This document shows positions 15,268 through 23,323 of a DNA stretch of 34,659 bases, piece by piece; the stretch's first letter is position 1, and each line of letters opens with the position of its first letter. The notes under the pieces were generated by a model. The model was not told where the DNA came from. It was given only the letters and a program-made list of their open reading frames with translations, and made no database searches. Made by a program: the position numbers and the translations under genes. Origin of the DNA: an uncultured Clostridia bacterium (GTDB taxonomy: Bacteria; Bacillota; Clostridia; Christensenellales; UBA1242); contig CALWMK010000002.1 in NCBI GenBank assembly GCA_944381825.1, positions 1 to 34,659 on the forward strand, written 5' to 3'.

Positions 15268-15743
15268 AAAAGAATTTCCTTTAATTTTTTTATAATTTCA
15301 TTAACAGCCGTTGTTTTATTTTTTTTGTTTAAAAAAATAACATATTCACACTTTTGTCTTAAAAAATTGTCTCTATCTATATATGCTATGCGATTAATAG
15401 TGTTGAACATGTTTTTTTTATCTTCAACATAATCTTTAGAAAAACACAAATAAAAAGATATTGTATTTTTACTGCATATTTCACTATAATTTACAAAAGT
15501 TTCAAAATCAAAAGAAAGAACAGTGTTTTCATAAGACAATGCCGAAGTAACAGCATTTTTTTCTAATTTGTTTAAATATTCTATTCCACATTTTTCTATA
15601 ATATTATCCCTATCTGCTAGTTCATACTCAATTAAATCGGGAATATCTAAATGATAAATATCAAGTTTGTCACTCAATAAAGAAGCAACTTCTTTATTGA
15701 AATTGCGTAAAAGACCAGTAATTAAAATAAGAGACTTTTCCAT
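15264..15743 (-). CDS. Degenerate shikimate-kinase-like protein (P-loop lost)
   Basis: A 159-residue protein that follows the plan of shikimate kinase: ILITGLL start strand, then DIYHLDIPDLIEYEL (usual F-D-x-D-x-x-I-E), IIEKCGIEYLNKLE (usual E-x-F-R-x-x-E), an LSFDF strand where GGG should be, and a Tyr/Val strand followed by a C-terminal helix. The Walker A GxxGxGKS is replaced by GLLRNFNKEV, the GGG loop is gone and the lid Arg/Pro block is missing, so ATP phosphotransfer is unlikely. The ATG at 15743 puts the first strand at the N-terminus; no ribosome-binding site is seen, and a TTG at 15803 overlapping nrdG is an alternative. It sits between nrdG and tkt and is coupled to tkt. Homology is judged by eye. 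Confidence 0.6.
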   Translation of the reverse strand: MEKSLILITGLLRNFNKEVASLLSDKLDIYHLDIPDLIEYELADRDNIIEKCGIEYLNKLEKNAVTSALSYENTVLSFDFETFVNYSEICSKNTISFYLCFSKDYVEDKKNMFNTINRIAYIDRDNFLRQKCEYVIFLNKKNKTTAVNEIIKKLKEILL

Positions 15744-15795
15744 TAAGGAAAGTTTAACACATAAAAATGTTGTTTGACAATATATTTGATTAAAA

Positions 15796-16473
15796 TTAAT
15801 CAAAACCTCTCAAATTTGACATTTTAACATATTTTTCTGCTTTTTCACACCCAATTTTAGCCATTATTTTATTGGGTATGTATTCAAAATTCTTATTGTC
15901 ATTTAAATTACATTTTTGAATATAATAGGCTTTTGCACCTTTTATTTCATAGGCTATTTGTTGTATATCATCAACATTCAATTTTGGACAAAATGTAGTT
16001 CTAAATTCATAATCAACCTTTTCTGTTAATAATAAATCTTTTGTTTTAATAATTTGTTTTAAATCACATTCTCCAACAATTTCAAACATTTTTTCAATTG
16101 GCGCTTTATAGTCCATTGCTATATAATCAACCAAATTGTTTTCTATTAAATAATTAACCACCGCATGGTTTGTGCCGTTTGTGTCAAGTTTTACCTTATA
16201 TCCCAAGCTTTTAATTTCAATAATAAAATCAATTAAATCTTCTTGAAGAGTTGGTTCTCCCCCACTTATAACAACACCCTCTAAAAAACCAACCCTTGTC
16301 TTCAAAAATTCTAATATTTCACTATTTGTCAAATTGCATTCAACATTACCAGAGATTAATCTTCGGTTATGACAATAAAAGCAATTTAAATTACAGCCGT
16401 TAGTAAAGATAACGGCTGCAATATGTTTTGGATAATCAACAAACGAATTTTTAACTAATCCAGCTATTTTCAT
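15796..16473 (-). CDS. nrdG: Anaerobic ribonucleotide reductase activating enzyme (radical SAM)
   Basis: A 225-residue radical SAM protein. The 4Fe-4S triad is CNLNCFYC (Cys 27, 31, 34), followed by the SAM-binding VISGGEPTLQ. FVDYPKHIAAVIFTNGC at the N-terminus is typical of the longer NrdG variety. It makes the glycyl radical on NrdD. Its ATG overlaps the nrdD stop by four bases. Pyruvate-formate-lyase activase is a relative, but the partner here is clearly NrdD. Confidence 0.93.
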   Translation of the reverse strand: MKIAGLVKNSFVDYPKHIAAVIFTNGCNLNCFYCHNRRLISGNVECNLTNSEILEFLKTRVGFLEGVVISGGEPTLQEDLIDFIIEIKSLGYKVKLDTNGTNHAVVNYLIENNLVDYIAMDYKAPIEKMFEIVGECDLKQIIKTKDLLLTEKVDYEFRTTFCPKLNVDDIQQIAYEIKGAKAYYIQKCNLNDNKNFEYIPNKIMAKIGCEKAEKYVKMSNLRGFD

Positions 16474-18563
16474 AAATCACTTGCAATTTTAAATTTTACT
16501 CTATTATTGTATTCTTCTTTTTTTGCATCATTATAATTTTGAACAGGACGAAGATATCCCGTAACGCGCGACCACACCTCGCACTTATTGCCACAATTTG
16601 GACAAACATAATGTTCACCAGTTATGTAACCATGCTCTTTGCAAATGCTAAATGTAGGAGTTATAGAAATATATGGCATTTTAGAAGTAGAAAATATTTT
16701 TTTAATCAATTTTTTACATATTTCTTTATCTTCAATTTTTTCGCCAAGATATAAATGTAAAACCGTTCCACCAGTATATAAACTTTGAAGTTCATCTTGA
16801 AGCTCTACAACTTTAAAAATATCATCAGTATAATCAACAGGAATTTGCGTTGAATTTGTATAAAAAGCCTTTTGTTTGCCAGAAGTTAATATATTAGGAA
16901 ATCTTTTAATATCAATTGATGACAGCCTTGCAGTTGTACCTTCAGCAGGAGTGGCTTCCAAGTTATATTGATTTCCAGTTTCTGTTTGGAATTCAACCAT
17001 TAAATCTCTTAAAAAATTCATGGTTTTTATTGCAAAGGCTTGACCATTAGGAGTTGTGATATTTTCATCTTTAGAAAATAGGTTCATTATAGCCTCATTC
17101 ATTCCCACTATTCCAATAGTGTTAAAATGATTTGCCCAATATTTTCCTGTTCTGTTTTTAACATCTTTTAAATAAAACTTGCAATAAGGATACATATTTC
17201 TATCGGTTAATTTTTCAACCACTTCTCTTTTAATTTCAAGCGATGTTTTGGCAAGAATTGCTAATTTTTTTAATCTTATAAAAAATTCATCTTCATTTTG
17301 AGATAGATATGCAATTCGTGGAAGATTTATAGTAACAACACCAATTGAACCTGTAAGTGGATTTGACCCAAAAAGTCCACCACCTTTTTTTCTCAATTCT
17401 TTAACATTTAATCTTAGCCTACAGCACATAGAAACAGCATCTTCTGGCGATAAATCTGAATTTACATAATTAGCAAAGTAAGGTATTCCATATTTACAGG
17501 TTATATCCATCAATTTATCTACAACTGGGCTATCCCAATCAAGGTCTTTTGTAACATTAATAGTTGGAATAGGAAATGTAAAAACTCTGCCATCACTATC
17601 GCCTTCAAGCATAACATCACAAAAAGCCATATTAAAAATATCCATTTCCTTTTGGTAATCTCCATAAGTTGTTTCTTGTGGAATTCCTCCAATAATAACA
17701 GGTTGATCTTTTAAAAGTGAAGGAACTTTTAAATCTAAAGTCACATTGCTAAAAGGGCATTGGAAGCCAACACGCGTTGGAACATTCATATTAAACACAA
17801 ATTCTTGCAAACATTGTTTAACCTGTGTATATGTTAAATTATCATGTCTTATAAATGGTGCGCAATAGGTGTCAAAAGAACTCCATGCTTGAGCCCCAGC
17901 TGTTTCTCCCTGCATTGTAAAAGTGGCATTAACCACCTGTCCTAAAAAGGAACGAAGATGTTTTGCAGGACTGCTACTAACTTTTCCTTCTACACCTGTA
18001 AAACCCTCTGTTAAAATACTACGAAGATCCCAGCCAACACAATATGCTCCTAAAAACCCAAGGTCATGAATGTGAATGGCACCACTTTGATGAGCTTCAG
18101 CAATTTCAGAAGGATAAATTTCATTTAACCAATATTTTTTCGTAAATGCCTCACGAACATAATTGTTTAAACCAGCAATACTTCTTTGCATATTGGCATT
18201 TTCCTTTATTGCCCAATCTCTATCATCTAAATAATCTTCAAACAAGTCAATTGTAGCCCCTATAAGTGCATTATTTTCTCTTGCTTGTTTTCTTTTTTCA
18301 CGATAAAGAATATATGATTTAGCTACCTGTGCATGTCTATTTTCAATTAAAACTTTTTCAACAGTATTTTGGATGTCTTCCACTGTTGGAATTGAAGATG
18401 AAATACTGTTAATTAGCAAATTTTCAACTTGTTTTGCAAGCTCCATAGAAGTTTCTTTATCATTGCCACCACAAGCAACTGCAGCTTTAAAAATAGCCTC
18501 CCCTATCTTATTCCTATTATAATCTTGATAGGTTCCATCTCTTTTTAATACCTTTGTAATCAT
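16470..18563 (-). CDS. nrdD: Anaerobic (class III) ribonucleoside-triphosphate reductase
   Basis: A 697-residue glycyl-radical enzyme reducing ribonucleoside triphosphates to deoxy forms under anaerobic conditions. An ATP-cone occupies residues 1-95 (VLKRDGTYQDYNRNKI). The body has IHIHDLGFLGAYCVGWDLR and GFQCPFSNVTLDL. Near the C-terminus, four Cys (starting CKEHG, then CPNCGNKC) make the zinc site, followed by the radical motif RVTGYLRPVQ with the radical glycine at 669. AAAGGAG precedes the ATG at 18563. Two NrdR boxes lie upstream. Confidence 0.97.
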   Translation of the reverse strand: MITKVLKRDGTYQDYNRNKIGEAIFKAAVACGGNDKETSMELAKQVENLLINSISSSIPTVEDIQNTVEKVLIENRHAQVAKSYILYREKRKQARENNALIGATIDLFEDYLDDRDWAIKENANMQRSIAGLNNYVREAFTKKYWLNEIYPSEIAEAHQSGAIHIHDLGFLGAYCVGWDLRSILTEGFTGVEGKVSSSPAKHLRSFLGQVVNATFTMQGETAGAQAWSSFDTYCAPFIRHDNLTYTQVKQCLQEFVFNMNVPTRVGFQCPFSNVTLDLKVPSLLKDQPVIIGGIPQETTYGDYQKEMDIFNMAFCDVMLEGDSDGRVFTFPIPTINVTKDLDWDSPVVDKLMDITCKYGIPYFANYVNSDLSPEDAVSMCCRLRLNVKELRKKGGGLFGSNPLTGSIGVVTINLPRIAYLSQNEDEFFIRLKKLAILAKTSLEIKREVVEKLTDRNMYPYCKFYLKDVKNRTGKYWANHFNTIGIVGMNEAIMNLFSKDENITTPNGQAFAIKTMNFLRDLMVEFQTETGNQYNLEATPAEGTTARLSSIDIKRFPNILTSGKQKAFYTNSTQIPVDYTDDIFKVVELQDELQSLYTGGTVLHLYLGEKIEDKEICKKLIKKIFSTSKMPYISITPTFSICKEHGYITGEHYVCPNCGNKCEVWSRVTGYLRPVQNYNDAKKEEYNNRVKFKIASDL

Positions 18564-18596
18564 ATATATTCTCCTTTTGTTTATTATGATGTTTTG

Positions 18597-18655
18597 ATTT
18601 TACTAAATCACAATATATTGTGTCAAACAATTTTAAATAATACAATATATTCTAT
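18597..18655 (-). promoter_or_regulatory. nrdD promoter with tandem NrdR boxes
   Basis: Box 1, TCACAATATATTGTGT (18608-18623), contains a perfect palindrome of 14 bases. Box 2, ATACAATATATTCTAT (18640-18655), shares its core. The gap between them is 16 bases, matching the known pairing of NrdR boxes (three helical turns). On the minus strand TTGACA (18621-18626), an 18-base spacer and TAAAAT (18597-18602) make the promoter; box 1 lies over the spacer and -35, so NrdR binding would block polymerase. Confidence 0.88.
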
Positions 18656-18812
18656 AAAATTAAATTTAAAAAATTACAAAATCATCACACAAGTTATATA
18701 TTACAACTAATTTTTTATTAAGGCAAATATATTTATTACATTTTTTATAATGATTCAGATTTTACTTAAACTAAAATTCTTATATTATAAGAGGCAAAAA
18801 ATATTGTACAAT

Positions 18813-19922
18813 TTATGCCTTTTTTACTTTTTTATTAGTTTTGCTTTTTAAATTTTTATAGTTGTCCTTCGACTTTTTAATCTTTATCGTCAAAATTATA
18901 TAACATCCTCCTATTGCTAGCGGAACAATAATATACCAAAGTTCAATTTTAATAGGAATATTGTCATTTTTTAAAACAAAAATTAACAAATCATCAGATT
19001 TTACACCAATAACAATATTCCCGTTTTTATCTGTTCTATAAATATTTGAATTATGTTCTTCAAGTCTTTTTATTATTTTATCTGTTGGATGACCATATGT
19101 ATTATCCGCACCCACACTAATAATCGAAACTGTTGGTGAAACAGCATCTAAAAACTCCTCACAAGAAGAGGTATTGCTTCCATGATGTCCAACTTTTAAA
19201 ACATCAGCTTTTAAATATTCTATTGGATAATTCAAAACCACCTCTTTTTCAATCTCTTTTTCTGCATCTCCAGTAAAAATAAAAACTTTTTTATTATATG
19301 ATAGTCTTAAAATTGGAGAATAATTATTCACATTTTCATAAATAAGTTTTTTAGGTGAAAGAAAATCGATTTCACAATTTCCAATAATCATTTCGGTTGA
19401 ATTATTAAAAAACATAGTAACGCAATCTATTTCTTGTTTAGAGGCTTCTACAACTTTATCGAATATAGCTGAAGAATAATAGAAACCACCAGTTTCATTC
19501 GATTCTTGCTTGGTATAAACAGTTGGTCTATAAAAATTTAAAACTTTAAAGTTTTCAAAAACTGTAACTCCTCCACCAATATGATCTTCATGAGGATGAG
19601 TTATTAAAAAATAATTAATGATTTTTTCATCATCATTCCATGATAAAGCATTTGTTAAATAATTTTTTAAAACCTCTTTTGATGAAGATTCGCCACTATC
19701 TATAAGCATTTTTTCATTATTAGGAAATTCGATTGCAATAGCATCAGCCTGCCCAACATCGATATAGTGTACTTTAAAGTCGCATTCATTAATCTGTTCA
19801 AATGTGGCAAAGAAATCTTTATTTAACCAATTCTCAATTTTATTTTCAAATATAAAGCTTAGGCACAAAATGCCAACAAAAATTATGCATATTAAAATTC
19901 TAATCTTTAAATTTTTTCTCAT
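18813..19922 (-). CDS. ComEC-like metallo-beta-lactamase-fold protein, membrane anchored
   Basis: A 369-residue protein with an N-terminal membrane helix (about 8-25), an MBL hydrolase domain and a C-terminal helix (about 329-349) ending in a Lys-rich tail. Metal-binding motifs: THPHEDHIGG at 108-117, TGDAE at 217-221 (Asp 219) and KVGHHGSNTSS from 243. This is the domain type found at the end of the competence channel ComEC, but here it is alone, without the channel segments. Likely an extracytoplasmic phosphodiesterase or nuclease. It follows the patatin-like gene by 16 bases. Confidence 0.85.
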   Translation of the reverse strand: MRKNLKIRILICIIFVGILCLSFIFENKIENWLNKDFFATFEQINECDFKVHYIDVGQADAIAIEFPNNEKMLIDSGESSSKEVLKNYLTNALSWNDDEKIINYFLITHPHEDHIGGGVTVFENFKVLNFYRPTVYTKQESNETGGFYYSSAIFDKVVEASKQEIDCVTMFFNNSTEMIIGNCEIDFLSPKKLIYENVNNYSPILRLSYNKKVFIFTGDAEKEIEKEVVLNYPIEYLKADVLKVGHHGSNTSSCEEFLDAVSPTVSIISVGADNTYGHPTDKIIKRLEEHNSNIYRTDKNGNIVIGVKSDDLLIFVLKNDNIPIKIELWYIIVPLAIGGCYIILTIKIKKSKDNYKNLKSKTNKKVKKA

Positions 19923-19938
19923 ACATTACTTGATTTTA

Positions 19939-20778
19939 TTAAAATTTACTATTTTCTTCAATAAATTTTTTTCTTTTTCTTTTGCTTATTTTTTTATTAT
20001 TAAAAAGAGAAATAATTTCGTTCATTTGGTCAATAGCACATCTATATCCCTCTTCTATCATTTCCTCATAACCTTTTTTTTTGGTAGACTTAAATTTTTT
20101 AGTTTCAGGTTTTAAAAGCACATCAGAATATAAATATCCTTTGACTACATTACTTTTCATTAAAATTCTAATTGAACAAGCCAACACATCAACAACTTTT
20201 GTTGACTCTGTTCCGTAAGCTCTAGATTTATTAATATCAACAGAAACTACATAATCACATCCCATTAATTTTAATACATTGGCTGGGACAGTATTTCTAA
20301 GTCCACCATCGCATAAAATCATATTATCTAAAACAACTGGTTGAAAAATTCCCGGCACACAACAACTTCCAGCAACAGCTTTTGCTAAGTTGCCCTTATT
20401 CAAATGAATTTCCTCGGTTGTTTTTAAATCCACTGCGACTGCAACAAATGGCACCTTTAAATCTTCAATATTAATATCACCCAGTTCATCCACTATTAAT
20501 TTTTCAATACCATCAGTTTTAGAGGGCATAAAAAATATTTTATTTGTTTTGATATCTTTCATTTCAGTTTCACGCGCAATTCTATACATCTGTTCATAAC
20601 TATAACCTGCTGCGTAAAATGCACCAATTAAGCTTCCAACACTGGTTCCAGCAATAGCATCAAACTTTATCCCATATTCTTCAAAAGCTTTTAACACTCC
20701 AATATGGGTAAATCCTCTTGCTCCTCCACCACCTAAAGCCAATCCTATTTTGGCTTTCTTTTTTTCTCGCTTAAACAT
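19939..20778 (-). CDS. Patatin-like phospholipase family protein
   Basis: A 279-residue serine acyl hydrolase. Oxyanion loop GGGGARG at 16-22, nucleophile elbow GTSVG with Ser 46, and DGG with the catalytic Asp at 157. The bacterial RssA/YchK-type fold; substrate unknown, presumably a lipid ester. The tail is very basic (KKISKRKRKKF). AAGGAG lies before the ATG. First gene of a pair with the MBL-fold gene. Confidence 0.9.
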   Translation of the reverse strand: MFKREKKKAKIGLALGGGGARGFTHIGVLKAFEEYGIKFDAIAGTSVGSLIGAFYAAGYSYEQMYRIARETEMKDIKTNKIFFMPSKTDGIEKLIVDELGDINIEDLKVPFVAVAVDLKTTEEIHLNKGNLAKAVAGSCCVPGIFQPVVLDNMILCDGGLRNTVPANVLKLMGCDYVVSVDINKSRAYGTESTKVVDVLACSIRILMKSNVVKGYLYSDVLLKPETKKFKSTKKKGYEEMIEEGYRCAIDQMNEIISLFNNKKISKRKRKKFIEENSKF

Positions 20779-20845
20779 AAAAGCTCCTTGTACAAATTAA
20801 TTTATATTTAATTTAATAAAAAGAATTAAAAAAGTCAATAAAATC

Positions 20846-20875
20846 AAAAAGAACAACCATGAAGTTGTTCTTTTT
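20846..20875 (-). terminator. Intrinsic terminator of rplM-rpsI
   Basis: A perfect 12-base stem (AAAAAGAACAAC with GTTGTTCTTTTT) with a six-base loop, three bases after the rpsI stop. T runs are present on both strands. Confidence 0.9.
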
Positions 20876-20878
20876 AAA

Positions 20879-21307
20879 TTATCTTTTACTGAATTGAGAA
20901 GCTTTTCTAGCCTTTTTCAAACCATATTTTTTTCTTTCTTTAACTCTAGAATCTCTTGTTAACAAGCCAGCTTTTTTAAGCTCAGCTCTCAAGTTTTCAT
21001 CAGCCTCAACAAGAGCTCTTGAAATTCCATGACAAATTGCACCAGCTTGACCTGTCAACCCCCCACCATAAACATTTACTATAATGTCGAATTTTTCAAC
21101 AGTATTAGTTAAAGCCAAAGGTTGTCTTACAATAAGCTTTAAAGTTTCAAGACCAAAGTATTCATCAATATTTTTATCATTAATAATAATGTTACCTTTG
21201 CCATTTTCATAAAGTCTAACTCTTGCAACAGATTGTTTTCTTCTTCCAGTGCCATAGTAGTTATTTTTTTTAGTTTTCGCCTTAACGACTTTCTTTTCTT
21301 CTGCCAT
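20879..21307 (-). CDS. rpsI: 30S ribosomal protein uS9
   Basis: A 142-residue basic protein. After a Lys-rich N-terminal extension of about 15 residues, [15 protein letters not shown] begins the conserved core; [19 protein letters not shown] and the C-terminal [12 protein letters not shown], which reaches the P-site tRNA, are intact. Its ATG shares one base with the rplM stop (TAATG), so the two are coupled. Confidence 0.97.
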   Translation of the reverse strand: MAEEKKVVKAKTKKNNYYGTGRRKQSVARVRLYENGKGNIIINDKNIDEYFGLETLKLIVRQPLALTNTVEKFDIIVNVYGGGLTGQAGAICHGISRALVEADENLRAELKKAGLLTRDSRVKERKKYGLKKARKASQFSKR

Positions 21308-21747
21308 TATTTAACTCCTCTAACAAAAATTTGTTCTGGTTTTTGAGCTTCATGCATATGATTTGCTTGCTTATATACTCTAAGCCTTGTTAACATTTGC
21401 TTTCCAAGAGTAGTTTTTGGAAGCATGCCTTTTACTGCATGCATAACAGCAACATCTGATTTTGTTGACATAACTGTTTTATAATCAGTTTCTTTTAATC
21501 CTCCAACATAACCTGAATGAGTTCTCAATTTCTTTTGTGTTAATTTTTTTCCAGTTAAAACTGCTTTATCGCTATTAATAACAATGACATGATCACCACC
21601 ATCAACATGAGGTGTGTAAGTTGGTTTAATTTTTCCACTTAAATAGTCTGCCACTGTGCTTGCAAGTCTTCCAAGAGGAATTCCTGTTGCATCAACAACA
21701 AACCACTTTCTCTCAACATCGGCAGGTTTTGCCATATATGTTTTCAT
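21307..21747 (-). CDS. rplM: 50S ribosomal protein uL13
   Basis: A 146-residue protein; conserved segments [35 protein letters not shown] and [15 protein letters not shown]. The start is the ATG at 21747, with TTGGAGGAT directly upstream; a TTG twelve bases earlier lies inside that ribosome-binding site. First gene of rplM-rpsI, with a structured leader and strong promoter. Confidence 0.97.
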   Translation of the reverse strand: MKTYMAKPADVERKWFVVDATGIPLGRLASTVADYLSGKIKPTYTPHVDGGDHVIVINSDKAVLTGKKLTQKKLRTHSGYVGGLKETDYKTVMSTKSDVAVMHAVKGMLPKTTLGKQMLTRLRVYKQANHMHEAQKPEQIFVRGVK

Positions 21748-21840
21748 CGTATCCTCCAATATTTTTACTTCTTCGCAAAAAATCTAGTTGTGATGGGGCT
21801 AATTATCACAAAAAAAATCCCACAAAGGAAGTTTGACAAT
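21748..21840 (-). promoter_or_regulatory. Structured leader of rplM (probable L13 autoregulatory element)
   Basis: The 5' untranslated region of about 90 bases can form a seven-base stem, TTGTGAT with ATCACAA (21805-21811 and 21788-21794), whose loop has CCCC; TGGG in the upstream GTGGGA could pair with CCCA at the edge of that loop, as a pseudoknot. L13 leaders are known in Firmicutes; whether this one fits that model was judged by position and structure only. Confidence 0.55.
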
Positions 21841-21844
21841 GTGT

Positions 21845-21873
21845 ATTATATATTAATAATTTACATTAGTCAA
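21845..21873 (-). promoter_or_regulatory. Sigma-A promoter of rplM-rpsI
   Basis: TTGACT (21868-21873), a 17-base spacer and TATAAT (21845-21850) on the minus strand. Confidence 0.85.
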
Positions 21874-21917
21874 GCATTTTTATAAAATAATTAACAACAA
21901 CTTGATTACAAATAAAA

Positions 21918-22658
21918 TTAATATATCACATCATATAAAATCAAGCCATGTGGTGGAAGCGTTTCACCTGCCTCACATCTGTTTTTTGAAACGAACATTT
22001 TTTTAATTTGCTTTGTTTCTATTTTATTTTTCCCAACATCTAAAATTGTACCAATAATAATTCTAACCATATTATATAAAAAACCATTTCCGCAAATTTC
22101 AAAGCAGATTAAATTTTTTCTCTTTTTCATTTTTAAACTATATATTTTTCTAACATTAAAAAACCTATCTTCAAATTCGCGTTTTGTGCAAAAAGCTGTA
22201 AAATTGTGCTCACCAACAAACATTTTGCATGCTTTTTTCATTTTTTTAATATCCAATTTTACTGGCACATGCAAAGAAAATTCGTTAAGCAATGGTGAAC
22301 GAACAATATTGTTATAAATATAGTATCTATAAATCTTTTTTTTCGCAGAAAACCTTGCATGAAAATCATTTGAAACCTGACGAGCACTAACAATCATAAT
22401 ATCTTTTGGCAACATATTATTTATCGCAAGAGGTAGCCTTGAAAAATCAAAACTGCTTTCACAATCAAAATGTGCATATTGAGATTTTGCATGAACTTTG
22501 GCATCTGTTCTACCACAACCAAAAAGGGTTATATTTTGCTTTAAAAAATTTGAAAGTGTTTTTTCTAAAATTCCTTGAATAGTTGGCAAATTTGCCTGTT
22601 TCTGCCAACCATGATAATTTGAGCCAACATATTCAATTTTTATTAGAATTCGCATCAT
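21918..22658 (-). CDS. truA: tRNA pseudouridine(38-40) synthase TruA
   Basis: A 246-residue TruA: modifies uridines 38-40 in the tRNA anticodon arm. Catalytic Asp 52 in CGRTDAKVHA, plus YVGSNYHGWQKQ near the N-terminus and FCFEICGNGFLYNMVR-like motif (GNGFLYNMVRIIIGT) near residue 195. Start: two adjacent ATGs at 22658 and 22655; neither has a ribosome-binding site, and the -10 lies only six bases upstream, so it may be translated from a leaderless message. It is divergent from the DUF4364-like gene. Confidence 0.95.
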   Translation of the reverse strand: MMRILIKIEYVGSNYHGWQKQANLPTIQGILEKTLSNFLKQNITLFGCGRTDAKVHAKSQYAHFDCESSFDFSRLPLAINNMLPKDIMIVSARQVSNDFHARFSAKKKIYRYYIYNNIVRSPLLNEFSLHVPVKLDIKKMKKACKMFVGEHNFTAFCTKREFEDRFFNVRKIYSLKMKKRKNLICFEICGNGFLYNMVRIIIGTILDVGKNKIETKQIKKMFVSKNRCEAGETLPPHGLILYDVIY

Positions 22659-22664
22659 GTATAT

Positions 22665-22692
22665 ATATTAGCATACAAAAAACATTTTGCAA
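22665..22692 (-). promoter_or_regulatory. Candidate leaderless promoter of truA
   Basis: TTGCAA (22687-22692), a 16-base spacer and TAATAT (22665-22670) on the minus strand, with six bases between -10 and the first ATG. Confidence 0.5.
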
Positions 22693-22723
22693 AGTTAATT
22701 ATAGTTTCTTTTCTTAATCTACT

Positions 22724-22752
22724 TTGACATCAAAAGCTTTATGTGTTATAAT
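22724..22752 (+). promoter_or_regulatory. Consensus promoter of the DUF4364-ABC operon, near-leaderless
   Basis: TTGACA (22724-22729), 17 bases, TATAAT (22747-22752): a perfect sigma-A promoter. Only 11 bases separate it from the ATG at 22764, leaving at most about five untranslated bases and no room for a ribosome-binding site. Confidence 0.85.
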
Positions 22753-22763
22753 TTTATATTATT

Positions 22764-23303
22764 ATGGAAGAAAATAAATCAACAATCAACAAATTAATTC
22801 TTTTGTTTGTTTTAGACAAAATGGAAATTCCACTTACAGAAAATTCTATTGTTGAAATTTGCACCGCTGGAACTGAACCATGGATTAATTACATGGAATA
22901 TAGAGAAATTAAAGCCGAACTTATTGATGCAGGTTTTATTTACAAAACAAATGAAGGACAAAATGAAGATAGATATAACATAACATATGAAGGCAGAAAT
23001 TGTCTTTCTCATTTTTATACCAAAATTCCATATAATTTAAGAGAAGAAATTACAAATTGGACCAAAGACAACAGAATGCATTTCAAGCGTTCGCAAGAAT
23101 ATGTTGGCGACTATTCAAAAAATGATGATGGTTCTTATACATTAACATTGAAAATAAGAGCTCCTCTCATTTCTCAGCCCATGCTAGAAATCAAATTAAA
23201 AGCACCAACAAGACAAAGCGCAATTGAAGCTTGTAAAAAATGGAAAGACAAAGCACCAGGTGTTTATGAAACAATTTATGAAACTTTGATTAATATTGAT
23301 TAA
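22764..23303 (+). CDS. DUF4364-like winged-helix regulator
   Basis: A 179-residue protein. NKLILLFVLDKMEIPLTENS at the start, EIKAELIDAGFIYK and YNITYEGRNCLSHF resemble the winged-helix N-terminus of the DUF4364 family of Clostridia; the C-terminal half (SYTLTLKIRAPLISQPMLEI) is beta-rich. Presumed DNA-binding protein of unknown ligand. Twenty bases before the ABC transporter gene, so it may control or accompany it. No ribosome-binding site, but the start matches the family's N-terminus. Confidence 0.75.
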   Translation: MEENKSTINKLILLFVLDKMEIPLTENSIVEICTAGTEPWINYMEYREIKAELIDAGFIYKTNEGQNEDRYNITYEGRNCLSHFYTKIPYNLREEITNWTKDNRMHFKRSQEYVGDYSKNDDGSYTLTLKIRAPLISQPMLEIKLKAPTRQSAIEACKKWKDKAPGVYETIYETLINID

Positions 23304-23323
23304 TTAAAAGGAGTTTTGCCGAT

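Noticed and set aside
15744..15803. TTG start at 15803 for the kinase-like gene
   Set aside because: AGAGG is only two bases from the TTG, too close to work well, and it adds 20 residues before the first core strand; kept as an alternative.
18791..18826. AGGCA...TGCCT hairpin with T run on the plus strand
   Set aside because: No plus-strand gene lies upstream, and on the minus strand it overlaps the stop of the MBL-fold gene without a T run after it.
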